The notes: generated by a model not told the origin, from the letters alone. 64,000 nt of DNA from Pseudomonadota bacterium (GCA_018241125.1 JAFEEL010000003.1:57972-121971), one strand, 5' to 3'. Positions 51,610 through 61,797 are shown, counted from the stretch's first letter. Program-made: numbers and translations.

Positions 51610-54129
51610 TCACGCCGCCGACGGCGCCGCGTTGCGCGTGGATTCTGGCGAGATTTTCAAGATGGTGTGGCGCAGTTCGCGCCCGAGGATGATCTTGGCG
51701 TCGCGCGCCCACGCCTCCAGATCGGCGCCGAAACCGAGCTTGCCGTTTTCGTCGGTCTTCACCACACCGGTCTCGCGCAGCTTGTGGATGAAGCCACGGA
51801 ACAGGGATTTGTCGAAGAACTCCGGGGCGGTGTCGGCGTACAGCAGCGACAGCCGCTGCGCGGCCATCTGGCACAGGTTCTCCAGTTCGCCCACCGACAG
51901 CGTACCGGCACCGTTCTTCACCAGCACCGCCACGGCGATGAAGTAACGCTCGAAGGCCTGTTGCAGGCTGTGGGCGATGGTGCGCAGGCGGAACACCTCG
52001 TCGGTCTGCCCGGGGCCGCGGCCCAGATACCCGGAGGCCGCGTCGAAGGTCAGCAGGCCCTCGCCGATGAACAGCTCGATCGTCGCCTGCACGCGCTGCA
52101 CGTATTCGTCCGGCGTCCACGGCAGGAACAACTCACCCTGCAGGAACGGATACAGCGTGCGCCCCAGACGCAGCACGGCGTCGCGGTGCATGCGCCGGTT
52201 GGTCTGGAAGCAGCACGCCACCCACGCGCTGGCAGTGAACAGGTGCAGCACGTTGTTGCGGTAATAGGTCTGCAACACCGCGGTCTGCTCGTCCATCCAC
52301 AGCACGTCGCCCAGCGGGTGCGCGGTGCGCTGCAAGATGCCCATCGACAGGCCGTAATCGACGACCTGAAATGGCTCCATGTGGGTGACGGTGACGCGAT
52401 CCGAGTACGGGATCGCCGTCAACAGCCGCTTGTAGAGCGCCAGCAGCTCCAGCAAGTCGGCCTCGGCCATCGCCCGCTTGGGCGCCGACAGCACGGTCAG
52501 CGCCAGCAGGTTGACCGGGTTGACGTCGGCGCAGCGATTGACATTGACCAGGATGCGCCCGGCCAGATCCTCCACCACGTCGCGCATCCATTTCGGGCGT
52601 TCGTCGCCGGCGATCGGTCGCCCGCGCCAGTCCGGCGCATGGGCGCCCAACACCGCGTCGAGTTTGATCGGCTCGCCGAAGCTCACCGCCACCTGCCCGT
52701 GGTTCTCGCGCAGCGCGGCGACCGTGCCACGGATCAGCGCCCAGATCGTTTCCTTCTGCTTGGGCCGGCCGGAGAGCTCGTCGAAGTAGCTCTTGCCCTC
52801 CATCAACTTTTCGTAGCCCAGATACACCGGCTGGAACACGATCGGCCGACGCGGCGCGCGCAGGTAGCCGCGCACGGTCATCGCCAGCATGCCGCCGTGC
52901 GCCTGCAGCAAACGGCCGGTGCGCGAGCGCCCGCCCTCGATGAAGTACTCCAGCGAAAAACCCTCGCCGACCAGCAGCGCCACGTACTCGCCCAGCACCG
53001 CCGAATACAGCGCGCTGCCGCGAATCGAGCGGCGGATGTAGAACGCCCCGCCCTTGCGCAGGATGGTGCCGATCACCGGCATGTTGAGGTTGACGCCGGC
53101 CACGATGTGCGGCGGCACGATGCCGTGCGCGTACAGCAGGTAGGACAGCAGCAGGTAGTCCATGTGGCTGCGGTGCGAGGGCACGTACACCACTTCATGC
53201 CCGGGCGCGATGTCCTTGAGCCGATCCAGATGGTGCACCTGCACGCCGTCGTACACCCGGTTCCAGAACGGGGTGAGCGCGAACGACAGCGAGCGCACCA
53301 TCGGATGCGAGTAGTCGGCGGCAATCTCCCACGCCATCGCATGCGCCTTGCGCCAGGCGTCGGCGACCGGCTTGTTGTCCCGGCGCGCCTGATCGGCGAT
53401 GGCCTGGCGGACGCTGTCGGTTTCCAGCACCTTGTCCACCAGCAGGCGCCGATGCGACAGGTCGGGGCCGATCACCGCCGCGCGGATGCGCGAAAAATGC
53501 ACCCGCAGCACGCGCGCCAGCTTGCGCACGGTGCGCTCGGGCGGCAATCCTTCCGCGATCGCCGCTCGCAGCGGTACCGGGGTGGCGAACTGCACGATGC
53601 TGTGGCGGCCATTGAGCAGGATCGAAACGAAACGCCGGAAGCGCCCGACCAGCACCCAGTTTTCCGAAAACAGCACCGAGAACCAGCCCGACTGCCGATC
53701 CGGCGCGCGGCCGACGAAAATCGACACCGGCACCAGTTGGATGTCCAGCTCGGGTTGCGTGCGCTGGCGCTCGAGCAGGCGCGCCAGCCCTTCGGAATGG
53801 GTGCGCGTGCGCGGCCGACCAAACCACGGGCTGCGTCGTCGCGAGAGCGCAATGTACGAGCGCGGACGACCGAGCGGATCGCCCGGCGCCGGTGTCAGCG
53901 GTGACGGCAGCCCGGCTTCACGGCAGGCGCGCTCGAGGATCAACGCATTGGACAGGCCGTAGCGCTCGAGCACGAAGCACAACGGGCGCGCATCGGCGGT
54001 GAGCGCCGCCACCACCTCTGGCGGCTCGATGCGCAGGCCGATCCACGGCGCCAGCAGCCAGCCCAGCAAACGTGCCCACCACGGCGCATGGAGCGGTGCA
54101 GGATTGGCAGTGGCGATGGCGTCGGTCAT
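51610..54129 (-). CDS. plsB: Glycerol-3-phosphate acyltransferase PlsB
   Basis: An 839-residue inner-membrane enzyme for the first acylation in phospholipid synthesis. The HxxxxD motif is His319-Asp324 in YVPSHRSHMDYLLLSYLLY. GAFYIRRS and SLEYFIEGGRSRTGRLL, then PIVFQPVYLGYEKLMEG, are the glycerol-phosphate-binding blocks. It is close to the length of E. coli PlsB (about 807) with a slightly longer tail. It is transcribed alone, 108 bp from the downstream end of a lipoprotein gene. Confidence 0.96.
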   Translation of the reverse strand: MTDAIATANPAPLHAPWWARLLGWLLAPWIGLRIEPPEVVAALTADARPLCFVLERYGLSNALILERACREAGLPSPLTPAPGDPLGRPRSYIALSRRRSPWFGRPRTRTHSEGLARLLERQRTQPELDIQLVPVSIFVGRAPDRQSGWFSVLFSENWVLVGRFRRFVSILLNGRHSIVQFATPVPLRAAIAEGLPPERTVRKLARVLRVHFSRIRAAVIGPDLSHRRLLVDKVLETDSVRQAIADQARRDNKPVADAWRKAHAMAWEIAADYSHPMVRSLSFALTPFWNRVYDGVQVHHLDRLKDIAPGHEVVYVPSHRSHMDYLLLSYLLYAHGIVPPHIVAGVNLNMPVIGTILRKGGAFYIRRSIRGSALYSAVLGEYVALLVGEGFSLEYFIEGGRSRTGRLLQAHGGMLAMTVRGYLRAPRRPIVFQPVYLGYEKLMEGKSYFDELSGRPKQKETIWALIRGTVAALRENHGQVAVSFGEPIKLDAVLGAHAPDWRGRPIAGDERPKWMRDVVEDLAGRILVNVNRCADVNPVNLLALTVLSAPKRAMAEADLLELLALYKRLLTAIPYSDRVTVTHMEPFQVVDYGLSMGILQRTAHPLGDVLWMDEQTAVLQTYYRNNVLHLFTASAWVACCFQTNRRMHRDAVLRLGRTLYPFLQGELFLPWTPDEYVQRVQATIELFIGEGLLTFDAASGYLGRGPGQTDEVFRLRTIAHSLQQAFERYFIAVAVLVKNGAGTLSVGELENLCQMAAQRLSLLYADTAPEFFDKSLFRGFIHKLRETGVVKTDENGKLGFGADLEAWARDAKIILGRELRHTILKISPESTRNAAPSAA

Positions 54130-54237
54130 GGGTCGGGTCGTGGCTGGCGCGACGCTGGCGCCGTCGGCCCAACAAACCGATGGCGCAACCAGTGCGCCAT
54201 CGGAAGGGTACCCGAAAGATCGACGGCAGGCGGGTCG

Positions 54238-55242
54238 TCAGTTGTTGCCGCCCGCATCACTGGCCGGGGACTGATCCTCCGGAAGCGATCCGACCGCCGG
54301 CGCTTGCCCGTTGGCATCGCCCGCGCCCGACGCGTCCGGCGCTGCCGCTGCATCCGGAGCGACCGGCGCTTCGGGCGCAGCCGCCGGCGCGGCGTCATCG
54401 GCCTTGCCGCTCAGCGAATCCTCCACCGACTTGACCAGATCGGCGCTGTACCAGCGGCCGTCGCGGCGCACCATCTTCACATCGGCGGTCACCGGCGCGC
54501 CCAGGATGGTGTAGCTGATCGTCACCACCGCGTTGTCGCCATCCTCGGACTTCTTGTCCACCTTCACGCTGGACAGCGACTGGTCGATGTCGAAGCCGTA
54601 TACGGCCAGCGCCTTCTTCAGGCCGCCAAAGCCGGTGCCGGCCTTGCCCATCACCTCGGCGAAGCTCATCTTGTTGGCAGCGTCCAGGGTGGTCAGGTTG
54701 AGGTCGCGAACGGTGGCCACGACGATACCGATGGCCTGCTTGGCCTTGGCTTCGTCGGCCAGCGGGGCGGTGGTCGCCCACTTGGTGACCGCGGTCAGCA
54801 CCGCCTTGGCCTGTTCCTTCTCGGCCGGCGAGTACTTGGGATTTTGTTCAATCCCCTGCCCCAGCATGCCGCTCATCATCGCCACGCCCATCGGGATCTG
54901 CGGGCCCATCTGCGCCAGCTTGGGCTGGATTTCGGCGAACAGCTTGTCTTCGGCGCCCTTCTCCGTGAACTTGGCCAACTGGTCGGCGAACTGTTTGCTG
55001 GCATCGGCGGTGGGCGCCGGCTCCTTGGACTGCTTGTCCTTGAAGCGCGCCTCCAGCTTGGCGTAGTCGTCCGGCGGCACCATGATGTGGCTGAAGCGGC
55101 CGATGTCGTTGTCGTGCAGCGCGACCGACAGATCCTTGGCGGCAGTGACCGGATCCTTGGCGGCCTGGTTCTTGTCCATGTTGCAGGCCGACAGCAGCAG
55201 CGCGCTCAGGGCGGCCGCGGACAGCAGTTTCAGACGATTCAT
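54238..55242 (-). CDS. Putative lipoprotein of unknown function
   Basis: A 334-residue lipoprotein. The signal MNRLKLLSAAALSALLLSAC places the lipid anchor at Cys20; Asn at +2 suggests the outer membrane. The middle is mostly helical with FSHIMVPPDDYAKLEARFKDK and MSFAEVMGKAGTGFGGLKKALAVYGFDIDQSL. DGRWYSADLVKSVEDSLSG precedes a disordered alanine/proline-rich end. The family is not recognised. Its neighbours are plsB and rep, with no shared function evident. Confidence 0.8.
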   Translation of the reverse strand: MNRLKLLSAAALSALLLSACNMDKNQAAKDPVTAAKDLSVALHDNDIGRFSHIMVPPDDYAKLEARFKDKQSKEPAPTADASKQFADQLAKFTEKGAEDKLFAEIQPKLAQMGPQIPMGVAMMSGMLGQGIEQNPKYSPAEKEQAKAVLTAVTKWATTAPLADEAKAKQAIGIVVATVRDLNLTTLDAANKMSFAEVMGKAGTGFGGLKKALAVYGFDIDQSLSSVKVDKKSEDGDNAVVTISYTILGAPVTADVKMVRRDGRWYSADLVKSVEDSLSGKADDAAPAAAPEAPVAPDAAAAPDASGAGDANGQAPAVGSLPEDQSPASDAGGNN

Positions 55243-55367
55243 GGTGTGCCCTCCGGGGCGATTTGGCGGCAAACGGCCGAACAGCATACCCGCTGCGCGC
55301 AGCGCAGGGAAGCAAACACCGGCGCGCCCGCTCCCCGAGTCCCGCTTCCCGAGTCCCGAGTCCCGCG

Positions 55368-57344
55368 TCAGTCACGCAGCAGCGCGGCGATCGCATCGAG
55401 GTGGACGCGACCGCGTTCGCGGCGTGCCGCGGCCTCGCGTTCCGGATCGGCGCCATCGCGCAGCAGATCGGCGGCCGGCAACTCGTCGAGGAACCGGCTC
55501 GGACGCTGGCTCTCGATGCCGCCCCAGCGCTTGGCCTGCCGGCAATGGGCCAGGTACAGGCACTGCTTGGCGCGGGTGATGCCGACGTAGAACAATCGGC
55601 GTTCTTCCTCCAGCCGGCCCTCGTCGAGGCTGGCCTCGTGTGGCAGCGTGCCGTCCTGGCAGCCGACGATGAACACGCAGGCGAACTCCAGACCCTTGGC
55701 CGCGTGCAGGCTCATCAGCCGCACCGCATTGCCGGCGTCGCCACGGTCGGCGTGCGCCAGCAAGGCCAGTTGCGCGGCCAGCGAGCCGCCACCGGCGGGC
55801 GCGTCGGAGAACCACTGCGCCAGTTCGTCCAGATGCCCCTTGCGACGCTGGAACTCGGCCTCACCCTTGCACCCGGCGCGCAATGCCGACAGCAGGCCGC
55901 TGCGTTCGGCGGCGTGCCGGCACAGATCGGCTGGCGTCAGGCGATCAGCAGCATCACGCAGGCGCCCCAGGATGTCGGTGAACTCCGCCAAGCCAGCCGC
56001 GCCGCGCGCCGGCAAGTTCTTCAACAACGATGCCTGCATCGCCGCGTGCGCCAGCGGCAGCTTGGCCTGCCCTGCCATTTGCGCCAGCCTGGCCAGCGTG
56101 GTCGCCCCGACTTCGCGCTTGGGCGCGGCGATGGCGCGCAGGAACGCTGCATCGTCCTCGGGGTTGGCCAACACCCGCAGCCAAGCCAGCAAATCCTTGA
56201 CCTCACCGCGATCCAGGAACGCCGTGCCGCCGGTGAGGTGGTAGGGGATGCGCAGCAGTTGCAACGCTTTCTCCAGCGGCCGCGACTGGTGGTTGCCACG
56301 GAACAGCACCGCGAAGTCGCACGGTTCGAGCTTGCGGGCGGTGCGCAGGTAGGCGATTTCCGCGGCCACGCGCTGCGCCTGCACCTCGTCGTCCTGGCAC
56401 GCCCACACGCGGATCGGCTCGCCCTCGTCGAGCCGGCTCCACAGTTGTTTTGGATGCGCGTGCGGGTTGTTGGCGATGAGCCGGTTGGCCGCGCGCAGGA
56501 TGCGCGCCGCGCAACGGTAGTTCTGTTCGAGCTTGACGATGGTCAGGTTCGGGTAGTCGCGGGCCAGCGCGTCGAGGTTTTCCGGGTTGGCGCCGCGCCA
56601 TGCGTAGATGCTCTGGTCGTCGTCGCCCACGCAGGTCAGGTTGCCGCGGGTTCCGGCCAGCACCTTGAGCAAGCGATACTGCGCACCGTTGGTGTCCTGA
56701 CATTCGTCCACCAGCAAGTAGCCGATACGCTCCTGCCACGCCGCAGCAAGCTCCGCGTCGGCTTCGAGCAGTTGCAACGGGATGCGGATCAGATCGTCGA
56801 AATCCACCGCATTGAAGGTGGCCAGCCGCTGCTGGTAGCGCTCGTACAGGGCCGCAGCTTCACGTTCGCGGATGCTGCGCGCCACCGCTTGCGCCTGTTC
56901 CGGGGACAATCCCTCGTTCTTGGCGCGCGAAATCAACTGCCGCAACGCATCCACCGCGTCCGGACGGGTGCCCGCACCAGCCAGCTCGCGGATCTGCGCC
57001 AGCGCATCGTCGGCGTCGAATACCGAAAAGCCGCGGCGCAGGCCGGCGCGCTCGTGCTCGATGTGCAAAAAGCGCAGGCCCAGCGCGTGGAAGGTGCACA
57101 CCGTCAGCCCTTGGCCGGCTTCGCCGGGCAGCAGCTTGCCCACGCGCTCGCGCATCTCGCGGGCGGCCTTGTTGGTGAAGGTGATGGCGGCGATGCGCGC
57201 CGGCGCCACCCCGCGCTCGCGCACCAGATGCGCGATCTTCTCGGTGATCACGCGGGTCTTGCCGCTGCCGGCACCGGCCAGCACCAGCAGCGGCCCGTCG
57301 CAGTGACGCACGGCGGCGAGTTGGTCGGGGTTGAGTCCGCGCAT
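55368..57344 (-). CDS. rep: ATP-dependent DNA helicase Rep
   Basis: A 658-residue superfamily 1A helicase. The Q-motif LNPDQLAAVRH and Walker A GAGSGKT (24-30) open it. ITFTNKAAREMRERV, LLVDECQDTNGAQY, GDDDQSIYAWRGANPEN, FRGNHQSRPLE, LMSLHAAKGLEF and RRLFYVGITRAKQ are motifs Ia-VI. Its length and motif details match Rep more than UvrD. ATG 57344 is chosen. A GGCAACGGCCACCGCC duplication lies just upstream at about 57386-57420. Confidence 0.94.
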   Translation of the reverse strand: MRGLNPDQLAAVRHCDGPLLVLAGAGSGKTRVITEKIAHLVRERGVAPARIAAITFTNKAAREMRERVGKLLPGEAGQGLTVCTFHALGLRFLHIEHERAGLRRGFSVFDADDALAQIRELAGAGTRPDAVDALRQLISRAKNEGLSPEQAQAVARSIREREAAALYERYQQRLATFNAVDFDDLIRIPLQLLEADAELAAAWQERIGYLLVDECQDTNGAQYRLLKVLAGTRGNLTCVGDDDQSIYAWRGANPENLDALARDYPNLTIVKLEQNYRCAARILRAANRLIANNPHAHPKQLWSRLDEGEPIRVWACQDDEVQAQRVAAEIAYLRTARKLEPCDFAVLFRGNHQSRPLEKALQLLRIPYHLTGGTAFLDRGEVKDLLAWLRVLANPEDDAAFLRAIAAPKREVGATTLARLAQMAGQAKLPLAHAAMQASLLKNLPARGAAGLAEFTDILGRLRDAADRLTPADLCRHAAERSGLLSALRAGCKGEAEFQRRKGHLDELAQWFSDAPAGGGSLAAQLALLAHADRGDAGNAVRLMSLHAAKGLEFACVFIVGCQDGTLPHEASLDEGRLEEERRLFYVGITRAKQCLYLAHCRQAKRWGGIESQRPSRFLDELPAADLLRDGADPEREAAARRERGRVHLDAIAALLRD

Positions 57345-57434
57345 GGCGTGGCGTCGTAGCGGAAAGCCCGTCAGTGTAGCGCCGCCGGCAACGGCCACCG
57401 CCGGCAACGGCCACCGCCGGCATCAAGCGCCACG

Positions 57435-60233
57435 TCAATCGCCGCAGCTCGCCACCGCCGCCGCCACTTCGCGAGCCACCACCCCCACCGGCATCTCGGC
57501 GGTTACTTCGGCCTGTACCTTGGCCAGCACCGCCTTGCCCGCCGTCAGCGTCGCCGGCTGTTGGCACTGGATCTGCGCGGCCAGGGCGCGCGCCTGCCAG
57601 CGCAGACGCCGGCGTTCGGCATCGACCGGCTGGAAACGGGCCAGGATGTCGGCCAGCAGGCGCGAGGCTTCGTCCGGCCGCTGTTGCGCCAAGCGCAGGC
57701 GCGCCAACGACAGTTGCGCCTGCCCGGTGACGGTGTGGTCGGGGCCGAAGCTGCCGACCAGCACCGCGAGCGCCCGCACCAGCAAGACTTGCGCGGCGGG
57801 CAAATCCCCCTGCGCGAGCTTGATCTGACCCAACTGCCGCAAGCTGGCCCCGACCAGCCCGCTGCCGGGGCCGAACTGCTTTTCACGCAGCGCCAGCGCC
57901 CGTTGCGCCAGCGGCTCGGCTTGCGCGGTGCGCCCGGCTTCGAACAAGACCATAGCCAGGTTGAATACGCCGCCTTGCAGGCGCGGCGAGTCCTTCCACA
58001 GCACGAGCGCCCGGCGCAGGCGTGTCTCGGCCGTCGCGTAATCGCCACGCTGCATCGCGATGATGCCTAGCGAGTTCTCGATCGATCCCAGCTCGGGATG
58101 GTCCGGGCCGAGCAACACCACCAACTGCGCCTGCGCCTGCCGGAACAATGCCTCGCCCGCATCGAGCTTGCCCTGATCGACGAAGATCGCCGCCAGGCCG
58201 CGCTCGGCGTCGATGCTGGCCGGATGACCGCTGCCATACAGCGCCAGCGCCAGCCGCTGCGAAGCGGCATAGGCATTTTGCGCTGCCGCTTCGTTGCCGA
58301 TCTCACGGTACAGCGTGCCCAGGTTGAGCCAGATCGATGCCGCCAGCGGGCCGGCGTCGTTGTGCCGGGCGCGCAACCGCGCCAGCGCATCGAGCATGCC
58401 CTTGAGCGCCACCGGGTTGTTGCCGCGGTCGGCTTCCAGCGAAGCCAGATCGACCAGACTCTCGGCCGGCTCGCCGCCGGTGTCCACGGTCGCCTCGCGC
58501 AGCGCCAGCGCACGCTGGAAGTGCTGGCGCGCCACCTTGCGGTTCTGCAAGGCGCGCTCGCATCGACCCAGTGTCGATTCATAGTCGGCGGCATCGCGCT
58601 TGGCGGCATCCCCCCGCTCATCGAGTTGATCCTCGTGGCGCGCCAGCAGGTCGCGGCATTGCGCCGGATGGCCGAGCAAGCGCAGCGCATCGGCGCGCAA
58701 CTGCAAGGACTCGATTTGCACCGATGCCGGGGCGGTCATCAGTGCGCCTTTTTGCTGGTCGAGCACCGCCATCGCCGCCGCGTAATCGCCCAGGCGCAGA
58801 CGAATGCGCGCGATCAGCGCCAGCAGTTCGACGCGCATGACCGGTTGCTGCGCGAACTCGGCGTGCGTACGGCGGGCACCGGCGTCGAGCAGCTTGCGGA
58901 TGTCCACCGTCTGCCCGGGCCCGGCCTCGCGCTGCGCCTGCTCGAACAGGCCGATCACGAAATCGTGCATCGCCTGCGCGCGTTGCGCTTCGGCCCGCGC
59001 CTGCTGCTGCTGCAGCCACATGACGTACAACCCGGCACTGAGCACCACGATCACCAGCGAAATGGCGGCGATCGACCAGGCATTGCGGTGCACGAACTTG
59101 CCCAGCCGGTAACCGAAGGTCTTGCCGTGCGCCACCACCGGCCGACCATCGAGGTAGCGTTTGACATCGGCGGCCAACGCTTCGACGGACTGGTAGCGAT
59201 CGTCAGGCTTCTTGTGCAGGGCCTTGAGGACGATGTTGTCCAGATCGCCGGCCAGCACGCGCGCCAGCCGACGCTCGGATCGCGTCATCGGGTCGCTGCG
59301 GTCGCGCGCCCTCGCCGAGGGCCGGGTGGGTTCGACCGCGACGATCGCCTGCTCCCACTCGGCGTCGGTATCGCGGCGAATGCGGTAGGGTTTGCTGCCG
59401 GTCAGCATTTCGTACAACACCACGCCCAGCGAGTACACATCGGTGGCGGTGGTGATCGGCTCGCCGTTGATCTGTTCGGGAGCGGCGTAGTGCAAGGTGA
59501 ACGCGCGCGCGCCGGTGCGCGTGCCGTCCGAGCTGGTGTCGCGTCCGGGCGCGTCGAGCAGCTTGGCGATGCCGAAATCCAGCAGGCGCACGGCTCCGGC
59601 CGCCGTGACCAGGATGTTCGAGGGCTTCAGGTCGCGGTGCACGACCAGACTGGCGTGGGCGTGGCTGACCGCGCTGCACACTTGCAAGAACAACTGCAAT
59701 CGCTGCACCACGGTCAGCCGGTGCTCGCGCGCGTAGGCGGTGATCGACAGGCCCTCGACATACTCCAGCGCAAGATAGGGCTGGCCGTCGGCGGCGATGC
59801 CGGCGTCGAGCAGTCGTGCGACGTGCTCGTGACCCAGACCGGCCAGAATCTGTCGCTCGCGATCGAAGCGCATGCGCAAGCCCGCGCCGGCCAAGCCCGG
59901 ATGCAGCAGCTTGAGCGCCAGCGTGCGCTCGAACAAGCCGTCGGCGCGCTCGGCCAGCCAGACCTGGCCCATCCCGCCCTCGCCGATCATGCGCAGCAAG
60001 CGGTACGGCCCCACGCGCATGCCGGGCACCGGCGCGCGCAGCGCGACCAGGGGCGCCGGGGTGGCGAGGAACTGCGGATCGGTACTCTCGAAGGACAACA
60101 GGCGGCGCAGCTCGATCGCCACCTCGGGCTGCTCGCGTTCGATCGCCCGCAAGCGCTCGCCGCGCACCTCCGGCGTGGCTTCGAGCAACTCGTCGAGCAA
60201 GGGCGCCACTTGCGCCCACAGTTCGGGTTCCAT
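57435..60233 (-). CDS. Membrane Ser/Thr protein kinase with C-terminal TPR domain
   Basis: A 932-residue Hanks-type kinase. The glycine loop GEGGMGQVWLA (84-94), Lys108 in LALKLL, the catalytic loop HRDLKPSN (199-206), DFG (219-221) and APE (251-253) are all intact, so it should be active. A membrane helix (386-406, WSIAAISLVIVVLSAGLYVMW) divides it from about 500 residues of TPR-like repeats outside the cytoplasm. It lies downstream of an ECF sigma gene on the same strand, 103 bp apart. Kinase-ECF pairs exist in Xanthomonas, where the kinase (PknS) activates the sigma factor (EcfK). The same logic is likely here. Confidence 0.92.
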   Translation of the reverse strand: MEPELWAQVAPLLDELLEATPEVRGERLRAIEREQPEVAIELRRLLSFESTDPQFLATPAPLVALRAPVPGMRVGPYRLLRMIGEGGMGQVWLAERADGLFERTLALKLLHPGLAGAGLRMRFDRERQILAGLGHEHVARLLDAGIAADGQPYLALEYVEGLSITAYAREHRLTVVQRLQLFLQVCSAVSHAHASLVVHRDLKPSNILVTAAGAVRLLDFGIAKLLDAPGRDTSSDGTRTGARAFTLHYAAPEQINGEPITTATDVYSLGVVLYEMLTGSKPYRIRRDTDAEWEQAIVAVEPTRPSARARDRSDPMTRSERRLARVLAGDLDNIVLKALHKKPDDRYQSVEALAADVKRYLDGRPVVAHGKTFGYRLGKFVHRNAWSIAAISLVIVVLSAGLYVMWLQQQQARAEAQRAQAMHDFVIGLFEQAQREAGPGQTVDIRKLLDAGARRTHAEFAQQPVMRVELLALIARIRLRLGDYAAAMAVLDQQKGALMTAPASVQIESLQLRADALRLLGHPAQCRDLLARHEDQLDERGDAAKRDAADYESTLGRCERALQNRKVARQHFQRALALREATVDTGGEPAESLVDLASLEADRGNNPVALKGMLDALARLRARHNDAGPLAASIWLNLGTLYREIGNEAAAQNAYAASQRLALALYGSGHPASIDAERGLAAIFVDQGKLDAGEALFRQAQAQLVVLLGPDHPELGSIENSLGIIAMQRGDYATAETRLRRALVLWKDSPRLQGGVFNLAMVLFEAGRTAQAEPLAQRALALREKQFGPGSGLVGASLRQLGQIKLAQGDLPAAQVLLVRALAVLVGSFGPDHTVTGQAQLSLARLRLAQQRPDEASRLLADILARFQPVDAERRRLRWQARALAAQIQCQQPATLTAGKAVLAKVQAEVTAEMPVGVVAREVAAAVASCGD

Positions 60234-60336
60234 CCTCCGCTACCCCCGACACCATCGCCGACCATCGTGACCGGCCGCTTGCGCGCTGACGCGCATGCAG
60301 GCCCACGGATGCGTGCGCACCGCCATCGTGCCGCGC

Positions 60337-60897
60337 TCAGCCCGGTTGCAGTTCGGCCAGCAGGAACATCCGTGCCTTCTGCCAGTCGCGGCGCACGGTG
60401 CGCTCCGAGCAACCGAGCAGCTCACCGATCTGCAGTTCCGACAGCCCCGCGAAATACCGCAGTTCCACCACCTTGGCCAGGCGCTCGTCGAGCGCGGCCA
60501 ACTTTTCCAGTGCCGCATCCAGATGCAGCATGTCCTCGCCCAGCCCGACCCCGCCGGTGATGTCCTCGGGCAAGTCGGTCACCCGCTGCTGATCGCCGCC
60601 GCGCTTCTGGCTCAAGCGCTGGCGCGCGTAATCGACCACCACCGAACGCATCGCGGTGGCGGCGTAGGCGAAGAAATGCGCGCGGTCGGCGAACTGCGCG
60701 TTGGGGTTGCCGATCAGCTTGAAATACGACTCGTGCACCAGCGCCGTGGTATCGAGCGTGCCGCCGCGCTGACCATGCAGCTGGCGGCGCGCCATCGCGT
60801 GCAGCTCTCGATACAAGGTGGCCAGCACGGTGTCGAGCGCCACGCGATCGCCGCCGCGCGCCGAGCTCAGCAACCGGGTGATCTCCGCATCAACCAT
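60337..60897 (-). CDS. ECF-family RNA polymerase sigma factor
   Basis: A 186-residue sigma factor with region 2 (YRELHAMARRQLHGQ, TALVHESYFKLIG, FFAYAATAMRSVVVDYARQRLSQKRGG) and region 4 (KVVELRYFAGLSELQIGELLGCSERTVRRDWQKAR). This form resembles the TIGR02999 group, often linked to Ser/Thr kinases rather than anti-sigma factors. No anti-sigma gene is near. ATG 60897 is supported by GGAAGGAG eight bases upstream; a GTG 8 codons earlier is weaker. Phosphorylation by the kinase encoded next to it is a reasonable control model. Confidence 0.93.
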   Translation of the reverse strand: MVDAEITRLLSSARGGDRVALDTVLATLYRELHAMARRQLHGQRGGTLDTTALVHESYFKLIGNPNAQFADRAHFFAYAATAMRSVVVDYARQRLSQKRGGDQQRVTDLPEDITGGVGLGEDMLHLDAALEKLAALDERLAKVVELRYFAGLSELQIGELLGCSERTVRRDWQKARMFLLAELQPG

Positions 60898-60984
60898 GTC
60901 CGCTCCTTCCGGGCAGGACACTATACCTGCCGCTGGCCGCTTCTGGCCGCTTCTGGCCGGGTCTTGCGTTTGCCGGTGCCGCCA

Positions 60985-61797
60985 TCAACGCTGGCAGCGC
61001 GGGCACCACACGCTGGCACGTTGGCCGAGCATGCGCGAACGCAAGATCGCCCCGCAGGCCATGCAGGCCTGCCCGGCGCGGCCGTACACCGCCAGATCCT
61101 GCACAAAATACCCGGGCGCGCCGTCGGGAGCGCTGAAATCGCGCAAGGTGGTGCCGCCGCGCGCGATGGCCTGGGCGAGGATCGCCTTCACTGCTTGCGC
61201 CAACGCGACGTAACGCTCGCGACTGACCTTGCCGGCGGCGCGAAACGGCGCGATCCGTGCGCGAAACAGCGCCTCGGCGGCGTAGATGTTGCCGACCCCG
61301 ACCACCACCGATTGATCCATCAGGAAAGCCTTGACCGGCGCGCTGCGGCCGCGACTGGCGCGCCACAGGTGCTCCCCGTCGAAGTCGGCCTCCAGCGGCT
61401 CTGGCCCCAGATCGGCCAACAGCGGGTGCACGGTTCCCGCAGGTTGCCAGAGCAGGCAGCCGAAACGGCGCGGATCGGTCAAGCGCAGAACGCGACCCGA
61501 GTCCAGCGCGATATCGACGTGGTCGTGGCGGCCCGGCGGCACATCACCAGCCAGCACGCGCAGCCTGCCGGACATCCCCAGATGCAGCAGCACCGAGCCG
61601 GTTTGCGCGTCGAGCAACAGGTACTTGGCGCGCCGACGTATCGCCATGATGCGCTGCCCGGGCAGCTCGTCGGCGATCTGCCGCGCGATCGGCCAACGCA
61701 GATCGGGCCGGCGCAAGGTCGCCCCGGTCACCTGCCGGCCGAGCAGATGGGGCAACAAGCCGCAGCGGGTGGTTTCGACCTCGGGCAGTTCGGGCAT
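60985..61797 (-). CDS. mutM: Formamidopyrimidine-DNA glycosylase
   Basis: A 270-residue MutM/Fpg that removes 8-oxoguanine. It begins PELPEVETTRCGL, with Pro1 of the mature protein as nucleophile and Glu2. LLLHLGMSGRLRV, DPRRFG and VGVGNIYAAEALF are catalytic and intercalation segments. The C-terminal zinc finger is CMACGAILRSRMLGQR with CPRC. It is followed upstream (on the plus map) by an 830-bp stretch of repeats with no gene. Confidence 0.96.
   Translation of the reverse strand: MPELPEVETTRCGLLPHLLGRQVTGATLRRPDLRWPIARQIADELPGQRIMAIRRRAKYLLLDAQTGSVLLHLGMSGRLRVLAGDVPPGRHDHVDIALDSGRVLRLTDPRRFGCLLWQPAGTVHPLLADLGPEPLEADFDGEHLWRASRGRSAPVKAFLMDQSVVVGVGNIYAAEALFRARIAPFRAAGKVSRERYVALAQAVKAILAQAIARGGTTLRDFSAPDGAPGYFVQDLAVYGRAGQACMACGAILRSRMLGQRASVWCPRCQR

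Noticed and set aside
51667-53904. 745-codon open frame opposite plsB
   Set aside because: The minus strand carries all PlsB motifs. The plus-strand frame is arginine/histidine/glutamine-rich without domains, the usual shadow of a high-GC gene.
58098-60560. 820-codon open frame opposite the Ser/Thr kinase and sigma factor genes
   Set aside because: It crosses two clearly real genes on the other strand, and its composition is typical of an antisense shadow.
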